Assembly (NCBI RefSeq): GCF_004001045.1
Contig: NZ_BIMK01000011.1
Span: 1 to 64,000 of the forward strand
Direction of reading: 5' to 3'
Length of the DNA stretch: 64,000 nucleotides
Source: Paenibacillus chibensis
GTDB lineage: Bacteria; Bacillota; Bacilli; Paenibacillales; Paenibacillaceae
The position numbers were made by a program, and so were the translations under genes. Positions 24,199 to 31,915 of this stretch are shown here, piece by piece; positions within the stretch are counted from its first letter, which is position 1; every line of letters starts with the position of its first letter. A model generated the notes under the pieces. That model did no database searches. It saw only the letters and a program-made list of their open reading frames with translations, and was not told where the DNA came from.

Positions 24199-25701
24199 AT
24201 GAGCATGCTGCTTAAAACGAAAGATCTGGCGAAAGAGGTTTCGGAATCGATTATGGCCGAGGTGATCCGGCTGAAGGAAACTGGAGTCCAGCCGCGGCTG
24301 GCTACGATTTTGGTGCAGGGGGATCCCGCATCGGAGTATTATGCCAAAGCAAAAGAGAAAAAGGCCCATCAGCTGGGCATCGCTTTCGATTTGATCACAT
24401 TCGGGCCTGAGGTGGACGAGCAGCGTTTGCTTGAGGAAATCGAACGACTCAACCAGGATGCGTCCGTTCACGGAATCATGCTGGAGCTGCCGGTACCCAA
24501 GCAGATCAGCGTTCAAAAATGCTCGGATGCGATCGCGCCGGTAAAAGACGTGGACGGCATATCCTCGGCGAACAAGCTGGCCTGCATGACAGGAGCCACC
24601 GGCATTTATCCGGCAACGCCGCAGGCCTGCATCCGGATCGCCAAGCACTTCGGCTTCACGCTGAAGGGTAAACACGTCGTGCTGGTAGGACGCGGCGAAA
24701 CAGTCGGCAGACCGCTGATGCAGCTGCTGCTTCGTGAAAACGCCACGCTGACCGTCTGCCATTCCCATACGCAGAATCTTGCCGGCCATATCGCCAATGC
24801 CGACATTCTGATGACCGCAGCAGGGCATGCCGGACTGGTCACCGCAGACATGCTGCATCCGGAGCTGGTCGTCATCGATGCGGGAATCAATGAGACGGAA
24901 AACGGGATTACCGGGGATGTAGTTCCGGACGCGGCAGAAGCTGTCAAAGCCGTTACACCCGTGCCAGGCGGCGTAGGAACGCTGACCACGGTGATGCTGT
25001 TCGATAACCTCTTGCTGGCGATCCGCCTGCAGCAGGCGGGTCAAGCCGAGAAGACAGACGCGGCAACGCCGGTTTTTGATCAAACGATCCGGGATTTCCT
25101 GCAGTCCGCTGCATCCAGCGCACCTACGCCGGGCGGCGGCAGTATTGCCGCTTTGTCCGCAGCACTTGGGGCATCCATGGGTTCCATGGTGGCCAACATT
25201 ACGAGCGGACCGAAATTCGAGCATGTCCAAGACCAGATGGCCGGAATCGTAAAGTTCATGCAGTCCGCAATGTGCGAAGCCGAAAGCTTCCTGAAGAAGG
25301 ATATGGAATCATTCGCCGGCTATATGTCTGCTTTGGCTTTGCCGAAATCAACGGATGAGGAAAAGAAACTCCGCTCCACCGAGCTGCAGAAGGCTGCCGT
25401 TCAAGCTGCTTCCGTACCGCTTCACCTGATGAAAAGAAGCTGCGAAATCATGACTGAGCTGGACAAGGTAACGGATGTTGTCAATAAGAATGTCATTTCC
25501 GATCTGGGAATCGCCCTCATCAATCTGGATGCAGCGGTTCAGGCAGCGTGGATTACAGTGGAGATCAACCTGGGCAGCATCAAGGACGAGAGCGTACGCA
25601 GCTCCTTCCGGACGACGGGAGCGGAGCTTGCAAGCCGATCGGCCGAGCTGAAGCAGCGGGTATTGGATAAGATTAAGGAGAAGTTGGTGTCATCGTATTG
25701 A
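24199..25701 (+). CDS. FolD-like dehydrogenase fused to formimidoyl-THF cyclodeaminase/cyclohydrolase domain
   Basis: This 500-aa protein starts at ATG 24199 after CGGAGGCG. Residues 1-285 are FolD-like: the Tyr/Lys active-site segment EYYAKAKEKKAHQLGI, PVKDVDG, the nucleotide loop VLVGRGETVGRP, CHSHT and TPVPGGVGTLTT. The usual VQLPLP reads LELPVP, so the conserved active-site glutamine is a glutamate, and the sequence after DVDG also differs. Residues 290-500 belong to the cyclodeaminase/methenyl-THF cyclohydrolase family (SSAPTPGGGSIAALSAALG). The fusion would interconvert methylene-, methenyl- and 10-formyl-THF. The second domain may supply or improve the cyclohydrolase step. It is controlled by the ZTP riboswitch upstream. 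The stop overlaps the next gene's start by 4 nt. Confidence 0.9.
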   Translation: MSMLLKTKDLAKEVSESIMAEVIRLKETGVQPRLATILVQGDPASEYYAKAKEKKAHQLGIAFDLITFGPEVDEQRLLEEIERLNQDASVHGIMLELPVPKQISVQKCSDAIAPVKDVDGISSANKLACMTGATGIYPATPQACIRIAKHFGFTLKGKHVVLVGRGETVGRPLMQLLLRENATLTVCHSHTQNLAGHIANADILMTAAGHAGLVTADMLHPELVVIDAGINETENGITGDVVPDAAEAVKAVTPVPGGVGTLTTVMLFDNLLLAIRLQQAGQAEKTDAATPVFDQTIRDFLQSAASSAPTPGGGSIAALSAALGASMGSMVANITSGPKFEHVQDQMAGIVKFMQSAMCEAESFLKKDMESFAGYMSALALPKSTDEEKKLRSTELQKAAVQAASVPLHLMKRSCEIMTELDKVTDVVNKNVISDLGIALINLDAAVQAAWITVEINLGSIKDESVRSSFRTTGAELASRSAELKQRVLDKIKEKLVSSY

Positions 25702-26543
25702 TCATGAATCTATGGGAAGAAATCGTGAAAAGCATAGATGCTGGCGCCAGGCTGCTTCGTTCCGCCGCGCTCACAGGCGGCGTTTCCGCGGAAGTGACGA
25801 TGCTGGAGATAATGAAAACAGACGGACAGAAGGAAAAGCTGGTCGTCCGTCAGCATGGTGCTGCGGACCGCAGCAGGAACCCTCAGATTGAGCAAGATGA
25901 ATTCAGGCTGCTGCGCGGACTACATGCGGCGGGGCTTCCGGTTCCCCGCCCGATTTTTTGCGCCGGAACCGAAGCGCCGAAGCCCTACGTCGTCACCGAA
26001 TTTGTAGAAGGACAAGTGGATATGTCGCCGGTGAACCTGATCGCAACTGTGGAGAGCATGGCTGACACGTTAACGGACATACATCAAGTGGATTGGTCAC
26101 GGTACGGTCTGCATTTTCTACCGAAGCAAACGGATTGGTGCGCAGCCTTACTGGGCAAACAGCCTGCGCAGTCGGATGAATCGCTTCATGAAACTCTCAT
26201 CCGCGGAATACTGGCAACGACTTGGCCGCTGCCCCATGCCCATAAGGATGTGCTTCTGCATGGGGATTACTGGCCGGGAAATCTCCTCTGGAACGAAGGG
26301 CGGCTTGCCGCCGTGATGGACTGGGAGGATGCGGCGCTGGGAGATCCGCTTTTCGATTTTGCCAATGGAAGGCTTGAAATCCTGTGGGCTTTCGGTGAAG
26401 ATGCGATGCAACGATTTACGAAGAGGTATCAATCACGCTTCCCGAAGCTGGACTACTCGCTGCTTCCCTGCTTTGATCTCATGGCCGCACTCAAGCCTGC
26501 AGGCGGATTGTCCAATTGGGGACTTGAGCCGGAGATCGAGTGA
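25698..26543 (+). CDS. APH-family phosphotransferase, ended by an in-frame TGA
   Basis: This 281-aa protein overlaps the folate fusion by 4 nt and is translationally coupled to it. It has the APH order: VVRQHG in the N-lobe, FVEGQVDMSP hinge, catalytic loop VLLHGDYWPGNLLW (about 191-204) and metal site VMDWEDAALGDPLFDFAN. The sequence stops at TGA 26541-26543 right after GLEPEIE. The same frame runs on for 19 codons to 26603 with SMRERHRWFTAQAIGQL, the usual C-terminal helix of this family. So either a point mutation has shortened the protein by one helix, or the TGA is read through. The kinase core is intact. The substrate is unknown. Confidence 0.85.
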   Translation: MIMNLWEEIVKSIDAGARLLRSAALTGGVSAEVTMLEIMKTDGQKEKLVVRQHGAADRSRNPQIEQDEFRLLRGLHAAGLPVPRPIFCAGTEAPKPYVVTEFVEGQVDMSPVNLIATVESMADTLTDIHQVDWSRYGLHFLPKQTDWCAALLGKQPAQSDESLHETLIRGILATTWPLPHAHKDVLLHGDYWPGNLLWNEGRLAAVMDWEDAALGDPLFDFANGRLEILWAFGEDAMQRFTKRYQSRFPKLDYSLLPCFDLMAALKPAGGLSNWGLEPEIE

Positions 26544-26648
26544 AGTATGCGCGAACGTCATCGTTGGTTTACCGCCCAGGCCATCGGGCAATTGAATGTT
26601 TGAAGTACGATCACACGCTAGGACATGGTTTTCATAACGGATATACAG

Positions 26649-26678
26649 ATAACCGGCGATAAGCCGGTTATTTTATTT
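26649..26678 (+). terminator. Terminator after the FolD fusion-kinase operon
   Basis: ATAACCGGC (26649-26657) pairs perfectly with GCCGGTTAT (26663-26671) around GATAA, followed by TTTATTTT. Confidence 0.88.
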
Positions 26679-26772
26679 TGACAACGAAGCATTTACAATG
26701 GATAGATATAGGATTCATTCCATAATCAAGAATCTGCATGAGGTAGGGATAGGTAGGAAGGAGCGCGGGGCA

Positions 26773-27630
26773 ATGAGTAACCGGAACAAGAACGATTATT
26801 CGCCGATCCTTCATGAGAAGAGCGCCGAGTATTACTGGAAAGGGACGGGAGCGCTGTCCATCAAAACCTTCAGCGGCGGAAGGGCGATGTACCAAGCGGG
26901 ACATGGGCATTTTGCGGTGGAGGAGGGCAGATATTTGCTGCTTAATCAGGGGCAGGAATACAGCATCAGCATTGAAGCGGACCGTCCTGTCGAATCCTTC
27001 TGCGTGTTTTTTCCTGAGGGCTTTGTACCGGAGGTCGGAAGGAGCTTGACGATGCCGGTGAATACACTGCTGGACGAGCCCTTTCGGTCGGATAATGGAC
27101 AGATTGATTTTGTCATGAGAACCTATGAGATCCTGCCCGAGCTTTCGTGCGTTCTTCAGCAGATGAGGCTCGACTCCATGCAGCAGCTTCATGACGAAGC
27201 TCGCTTGGAGGAGCAGCTGTATGTTTTGGCCAGCGTCCTGATCGGTGAACATCTTCAGGTAAGACGCCAAATCGCTGAGCTTTCATCCATCAAAGCTTCG
27301 ACACGGCAGGAATTATACCGCCGCCTTTATACGGGATATGAGTATATCCTCGCTTATTATAAGCAGCCCATCTCAGTGTCGGAGGTGGCGGAAGCAGCAT
27401 GCCTGTCAACCAATCATTTCCTCAGAAGCTTTAAGCAGCTTTTTGGTGCCACACCCTACCAGATCATAAAGGAGAAACGGCTGCGGGAAGCGGAAAGGCT
27501 CCTCAGGCATACGGATTTGCAGGTGACTGAGATTTGCTTCGAGGTTGGTTTCCACAGCCAAGGTTCCTTCAGTGCTTCGTTTGCCCGGAGGTTTGGCGAC
27601 AGCCCATCGGCTTACCGCCATGAGAAATGA
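26773..27630 (+). CDS. AraC-family transcriptional regulator with cupin-like sensor
   Basis: This 285-aa protein is counted from ATG 26773, about 9 nt after GGAAGGAG; the frame is open further upstream without support. The first 160 residues form an AraC_binding cupin-like sensor (GHFAVEEGRYLLLNQGQEY). The C-terminal 100 residues are the AraC double helix-turn-helix: ISVSEVAEAACLSTNHFLRS, then FKQLFGATPYQIIKEKRL and ICFEVGFHSQGSFSASFARR. It is the common Paenibacillus regulator layout for sugar or small-molecule response. The only downstream neighbour on the strand is the ankyrin protein, 129 nt away. The target is unknown. Confidence 0.9.
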   Translation: MSNRNKNDYSPILHEKSAEYYWKGTGALSIKTFSGGRAMYQAGHGHFAVEEGRYLLLNQGQEYSISIEADRPVESFCVFFPEGFVPEVGRSLTMPVNTLLDEPFRSDNGQIDFVMRTYEILPELSCVLQQMRLDSMQQLHDEARLEEQLYVLASVLIGEHLQVRRQIAELSSIKASTRQELYRRLYTGYEYILAYYKQPISVSEVAEAACLSTNHFLRSFKQLFGATPYQIIKEKRLREAERLLRHTDLQVTEICFEVGFHSQGSFSASFARRFGDSPSAYRHEK

Positions 27631-27759
27631 TCTTGCAGCTTTCAGCCTCCATGTCTCAAGGATCAAGACCATAAAAAAGGTGATTTTGAAGAAGTCAGCT
27701 GGCACATCCTGATCTATGCTGGTACATATCATTTATCAATCGAAAAGAGGGAATGGAGC

Positions 27760-28272
27760 ATGAATTATCCATCGACGGAGCCATATTTTCAGGCAGCCAG
27801 GGAAGGAGATGCGGCACGGCTGCAGATGCTGCTGGGCTCGCAACCGGACCGAGCGAACATGGAAAATGAAGAAGGTTTAACTCTGTTAGGCTATGCCGCT
27901 CATTATGGGCAGGTTGAGGCGGTAAGGGTGCTTATTGAGGAAGGGGCAGATATCAATGCGGTTTCCCACTCCCGGATATCATATATTCCCTCCAATACGG
28001 CACTGCATGCAGCCATCGCCGGAGAACGAAACATGGATGTCATTCGGCTGCTGCTGAGTCATCAGGCGGATACGCGTATTTTTGACAGCAATGGGCATAC
28101 ATGCCTCCATACGGCAGCGTATCATGACGACAATACCGGGCTGATTCGTCTTTTACTGGAGCACGGAGCGGATATCCACGCGCGTTTGGGCGAAGGGGAA
28201 TCTGCTTTGTCGTTGGCGGAGAAGCAGGGAAACCATCAGGTGGCGGAGCTGCTCAAGCAATATGGCGCATAA
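27760..28272 (+). CDS. Ankyrin-repeat protein
   Basis: This 170-aa cytoplasmic protein starts at ATG 27760 after GAGGGAATGG. It consists of about four ankyrin repeats from residue 4 to the end, recognisable by GLTLLGYAAHYGQVEAVRVL, NTALHAAIAGERNMDVIRLL, GHTCLHTAAYHDDNTGLIRL and ESALSLAEKQGNHQVAELL. Ankyrin repeats mediate protein-protein contacts. Small stand-alone ankyrin proteins of this size are widespread in Bacillales and rarely characterised. No signal peptide or membrane segment is present. Neither neighbour hints at the partner. Confidence 0.93.
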   Translation: MNYPSTEPYFQAAREGDAARLQMLLGSQPDRANMENEEGLTLLGYAAHYGQVEAVRVLIEEGADINAVSHSRISYIPSNTALHAAIAGERNMDVIRLLLSHQADTRIFDSNGHTCLHTAAYHDDNTGLIRLLLEHGADIHARLGEGESALSLAEKQGNHQVAELLKQYGA

Positions 28273-28377
28273 TCGACCGTTAACAAAAGCGTCTACCGAA
28301 GGTTTTTCAAAGATGACAGACCGTTGATTCCTATGTTACAGAGATGGCCATGCTTCGAATTTAATATTATATGATAT

Positions 28378-28418
28378 TTAAAAAAGCCCCGACTGTATCT
28401 TAGGATACGTCAGGGCTT
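28378..28418 (-). terminator. Terminator of the proline-methionine-salvage operon
   Basis: On the minus strand AAGCCC (read from 28418) pairs with GGGCTT (28389-28384), with inner GAC/GTC and GTATC/GATAC pairs around a bulge and a mismatch, followed by six T (28383-28378). It is 8 nt past the mtnB stop. Confidence 0.88.
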
Positions 28419-28425
28419 GTCTTGT

Positions 28426-29106
28426 TTATGAACGGCGGCCGTCGGCATTTACTGGCGGGACGCTGCTTTTGAGCAGCATGCTGTGATACAGGTATTCAAA
28501 AATGAATTCGAACGCTTCCAGATGCTTTTTGGCTTCAAACGCGTTTTTGCCCCACGCGTAGATGCCGTGTCCGCGCAGAAGAATTCCTGGGATGCGTTCA
28601 TCCAGTACGTCCGGCACCAATTCCGCGATTGACGGGATATGGGCAAAATTCGGCAGCACAGGGATGGAAACCGGCGCGTTTTCTTCCCAGATGTTAAATG
28701 CCTTAATCAGCTCGATCCCCTGGGCCGGAACCGCGCCTTGATCGCCGAACCATTCGCTGATGACATTGTTGAATACGGTATGGACGTGGAAAACGGCGCC
28801 GCAGCCGGTCATGCGGTAGATTTCACAGTGTATGAGAGTCTCCGCGCTCGGCTTCAGGCTCGTCGTTTCCACGGCGAGGCCGCTTTGATCCACGAACAGA
28901 AAGTCCTCCGGCGTGCTCAGCGATTTGTCCTTGCCGCTTGCGGTGATGGCGAAGTAGAACTTTTCCGGATCGAAATCGCCTACGCGCATGGATAAGTTGC
29001 CGCTGGTTCCGGGAAACCAGTTCTTCGCGGCAAACTGCTGCTTGATTACGCGGAGCTCGTCCAGCACCTGCTGTTTATGCTCCAGACTGATGCTTGCAAA
29101 CGTCAT
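28426..29106 (-). CDS. mtnB: Methylthioribulose-1-phosphate dehydratase
   Basis: This 226-aa protein is a class II aldolase/adducin-fold enzyme. The N-terminal GTSGNLSMR binds phosphate, SAETLIHCEIY follows, and metal histidines lie in VFHVHTVFNN and LLRGHGIYAWG. The length and the neighbours mtnX and mtnW fit MtnB, which dehydrates 5-methylthioribulose-1-phosphate to 2,3-diketo-5-methylthiopentyl-1-phosphate in the methionine salvage pathway. It is the last gene of the minus-strand operon, with only 3 nt between it and mtnX. A terminator follows directly. The acireductone dioxygenase gene mtnD, often next, is absent here. Confidence 0.95.
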   Translation of the reverse strand: MTFASISLEHKQQVLDELRVIKQQFAAKNWFPGTSGNLSMRVGDFDPEKFYFAITASGKDKSLSTPEDFLFVDQSGLAVETTSLKPSAETLIHCEIYRMTGCGAVFHVHTVFNNVISEWFGDQGAVPAQGIELIKAFNIWEENAPVSIPVLPNFAHIPSIAELVPDVLDERIPGILLRGHGIYAWGKNAFEAKKHLEAFEFIFEYLYHSMLLKSSVPPVNADGRRS

Positions 29107-29109
29107 AGG

Positions 29110-29787
29110 TTACAGCACTCCTTGTTGATGTTTCTGTTTGAGGTCGGCAATGATATCAAAAAAGTTCTGGAAAGGCATATGCTTCACGCCCAGTTCAGCG
29201 CATTTATCCGTCAGAATGGAGCGGGAGTACACCATGTCGGCAATTTTGGCTCCTTCAAAATCCGTCAGGCTGTCGCCGATCAGAATCCGCTCGTACTTCT
29301 CCTCAGGGAAACGGCGCATGACGGTTGTCTTGCACATGCCGCATCCATTCGTACATGGATCCTGGCACGGATGCGGCCATAAAATTTCGATGGTGTCCCC
29401 GCTGAAGTCCGCGCCATTGCAGAAGATATGATCCGCCGGAATATTAAACGGTGCGAGCAGCGGATCGATGAAAAAGTCCATGCCGCCACTGGTCACGTAA
29501 AATTCGATCTCAGCTTGCTTCACATAATCAAGGAATTCGCGGAAACCTTCCCGAATCCCCGCGCGGTTTAGTACGAAGTCCACGATCTCATCCTTGCGGC
29601 TGGCAGGCAAAAGCGCGAACATCTCTCCGACGCCTTGGCGCAGCGTAATTTCCTGATCCACGGTCCGCTTCATGATCGGCTCATAGCCCTCCGGCTTGAA
29701 ATGCTTCATGATCGCTACGATATTGTCGGAGAGGGTGATCGTTCCGTCAAAATCGCAAAAGATAACGGGCTTTTTGCCTGCTGTCAT
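29110..29787 (-). CDS. mtnX: 2-hydroxy-3-keto-5-methylthiopentenyl-1-phosphate phosphatase
   Basis: This 225-aa HAD-family phosphatase is counted from ATG 29787, four nt after GGGGGAG and overlapping the mtnW stop as ATGA. Motif I is VIFCDFDGTIT with nucleophile and acid Asp. Motif II is the Ser in YVTSGGMDFF. Motifs III/IV appear as ILIGDSLTDFEGAK. The GADFSGDTIEILWPHPC...CGMC segment, with several cysteines, is typical of MtnX. It removes the phosphate from the enol made by MtnW, giving acireductone. Position between mtnW and mtnB is the canonical order. Confidence 0.95.
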   Translation of the reverse strand: MTAGKKPVIFCDFDGTITLSDNIVAIMKHFKPEGYEPIMKRTVDQEITLRQGVGEMFALLPASRKDEIVDFVLNRAGIREGFREFLDYVKQAEIEFYVTSGGMDFFIDPLLAPFNIPADHIFCNGADFSGDTIEILWPHPCQDPCTNGCGMCKTTVMRRFPEEKYERILIGDSLTDFEGAKIADMVYSRSILTDKCAELGVKHMPFQNFFDIIADLKQKHQQGVL

Positions 29788-31007
29788 CGTTCTCCCCCCC
29801 ATGCTTCAAGCGCTGCTTTAAGCTCCGGATGTGCGGCGTCCGCATATTCCGCCAAGCGGATGCCCTGCTGCGCCGCTTCAATGGCTTGCACGAAAGCGCG
29901 GCCGCCGGCTTCGGTTCCCATCGGATGACCATGGATGCCGCCGCCGGCATTGACGACCACATCCTGGCCGAAGTCGCGGAGGATCAGCGGCACAAGGCCG
30001 GGATGAATCCCTGCGGATGGAACCGGCATGCTGGTTCGGATAGGAAGCGCAGATGTAATCAATTCGTCGCGAATCGCCATGTTTTCTTCACGCGGCATCG
30101 TGACCGACCCGTAAGGCGAAGGGAAGAGGACCAGGTCCGCACCGGCAAGGCGCATCAGCTGGCCAAGCAGGACGGAAGCGGAAATACCATAGTGCTGCGA
30201 CGGATAGTAGGCGCCGGCCAGCGCCGGATGCGCTGCAATCGGCACGGTAATTTCCGGATCCGAGCTCAGCTCGTGCAGCACATCATAGCCATAGGACAGC
30301 ACGTTGAAGAGCAGGGCGTTGGCACCGGCATCAATGGCTTTAAGAGCGTGCGATTTCAGGCTCGAAGTGCGGCCGGTCAAATTGGCTGCATACAGCAGCT
30401 TTTTCCCGGTCTCGCGGCTGGCCGCTTCCGCAGCCTTGAGACATACCTCGACGCGTTTCTCGATCGGCGTCAGCTCATTTTCGAACAATATTTCATCGTC
30501 TTTGATGAGGTCTACACCGCCCAGCGCCTGCTTGGTGAACTGGTCGCGCAGCTCATCGATGTTCAGGCCGATGACGGATTTGAAAATGCTCATCAGCAGC
30601 GGACGGTCGTGAACGCCTAGAATGTCACGGATGCCTTGAATGCCGTATTTGGGGCCGGGGAATGCGGAAAGATAGTCATCCGAAAATCCGAGCTTGGTGA
30701 GCTTGATCCGGCCATCCATGGAAATTTTGCCGAAGACGGTTACCAGCAGGGCAGGAATGTCATTGCTGAAATTGACGTCAGGATAAGCAATGGTCACATC
30801 CGCAAAGCGTTCTCCCGGCTGCAAGCCTTCCGGCTCATGCACGTCGACCTGCAGGACTTGTCCCAAATGCTTTTGCATGGATTCGCGTTTGGCCTGCGGC
30901 AGCTCCGTCCAGCTGCCGACGGTCATGCCGACGGCAATTGATTCGGCTTTTTTGCGAAAATCCGCTTTGTCATCATATAAGCGATATGTGGCCGTACAAC
31001 TGCTCAT
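29784..31007 (-). CDS. mtnW: 2,3-diketo-5-methylthiopentyl-1-phosphate enolase (RuBisCO-like protein)
   Basis: This 407-aa protein has the RuBisCO fold. The N-terminal domain runs to about residue 115, and a TIM barrel follows. The GGVDLIKDDEIL segment holds the lysine to be carbamylated and the Asp/Glu metal ligands. GGGIHGHPMGTEAGG is the phosphate-binding loop. Large-subunit residues needed for CO2 fixation are altered as in other MtnW proteins, so it enolises diketo-methylthiopentyl-phosphate and does not fix carbon. Its start overlaps the proC stop by 4 nt, and its stop overlaps mtnX. This translational coupling to a proline gene is notable. Confidence 0.96.
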   Translation of the reverse strand: MSSCTATYRLYDDKADFRKKAESIAVGMTVGSWTELPQAKRESMQKHLGQVLQVDVHEPEGLQPGERFADVTIAYPDVNFSNDIPALLVTVFGKISMDGRIKLTKLGFSDDYLSAFPGPKYGIQGIRDILGVHDRPLLMSIFKSVIGLNIDELRDQFTKQALGGVDLIKDDEILFENELTPIEKRVEVCLKAAEAASRETGKKLLYAANLTGRTSSLKSHALKAIDAGANALLFNVLSYGYDVLHELSSDPEITVPIAAHPALAGAYYPSQHYGISASVLLGQLMRLAGADLVLFPSPYGSVTMPREENMAIRDELITSALPIRTSMPVPSAGIHPGLVPLILRDFGQDVVVNAGGGIHGHPMGTEAGGRAFVQAIEAAQQGIRLAEYADAAHPELKAALEAWGGER

Positions 31008-31864
31008 GAAATTCCCTCCTTCAAAGCGGCTCCCATTTCCTTCGAGCGTTCTGCGCAGCGGGCGACGGCAGCTATGACCGTTTCGAAGAATTCGCCCTTG
31101 TCGAGCGTTTCCAGCGCGGCCTGCGTCGAACCGTTAGGAGAAGTTACCTTTGCCCGAAGAGCCGCTGGCTCTTCGCCCGTCAGCTGCACCATGCGGGCTG
31201 CTCCCAGCACGGTCTGAACGGTCAGTTCGCGGCATTGCTGCGGCGTTAACCCGCCGCGGATGCCCGCAGCCATCATCGCTTCCATCATATAGTAGATGTA
31301 GGCCGGGCCGCTTCCGGAAATGCCGGTGAGGATTTCGAGCTTGTCCTCTTCGACGATCGTCACGGTACCGACCGCGCCGAATAAGGTCATCACGATTTGG
31401 CGCTGTTTGTCGTTGATTTCCTTGGAGTAGGAAATTCCTGTTGCCCCGAGTCCGATGGAGCTGGACGTATTCGGCATCGTTCTGGCTACCGGCTGATTAC
31501 GGCCAAGCAGGTCTTGGATTGTCCGTATGGTCAGACCGGCAATGACCGACACGATGAGGGTGTCATCCGAGAGCAGCGGTCCGAGCTTGCGCAGGACTTC
31601 CGCCGCATCTTTGGGTTTGATGGCAAGCACGATGACCGGGGAGCTCTGCAGGATATCGGGAATCAGATCTGCATCGTTGCTGACCTGAACGCCATAGAGA
31701 TGCTGCAGTTCTTCTAATCGGCTCGTGTTGGTACGGTTAAGCATGGTGATGTCGGATGCCTGGACTACTGATTTGCCGATCAGGCCCTTCACGATGGCCT
31801 CAGCCATCGCGCCGGCACCGTAAAAGGCTATGAATTCTGTAATCATCGCTTGTTGTTGACTCAT
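31004..31864 (-). CDS. proC: Pyrroline-5-carboxylate reductase
   Basis: This 286-aa protein is counted from ATG 31864 (MSQQQAMI), about 9 nt after GGGAGGA. The N-terminal Rossmann fold begins FIAFYGAGAMAEAIVKGL with its NADP-binding glycines. The C-terminal dimerisation domain has LTGISGSGPAYIYYMMEAM and the closing signature TVQTVLGAARM ... TSPNGSTQAALE. It reduces pyrroline-5-carboxylate to proline with NAD(P)H, the last step of proline synthesis. It lies 52 nt after proA and is coupled to mtnW by a 4-nt overlap, so proline and methionine-salvage enzymes are made from one message. Confidence 0.95.
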   Translation of the reverse strand: MSQQQAMITEFIAFYGAGAMAEAIVKGLIGKSVVQASDITMLNRTNTSRLEELQHLYGVQVSNDADLIPDILQSSPVIVLAIKPKDAAEVLRKLGPLLSDDTLIVSVIAGLTIRTIQDLLGRNQPVARTMPNTSSSIGLGATGISYSKEINDKQRQIVMTLFGAVGTVTIVEEDKLEILTGISGSGPAYIYYMMEAMMAAGIRGGLTPQQCRELTVQTVLGAARMVQLTGEEPAALRAKVTSPNGSTQAALETLDKGEFFETVIAAVARCAERSKEMGAALKEGIS

Positions 31865-31915
31865 TTTATCCAATCCTCCCGGCGGGTGCTTCGTTGAATG
31901 AATCAAGCAGAATAG

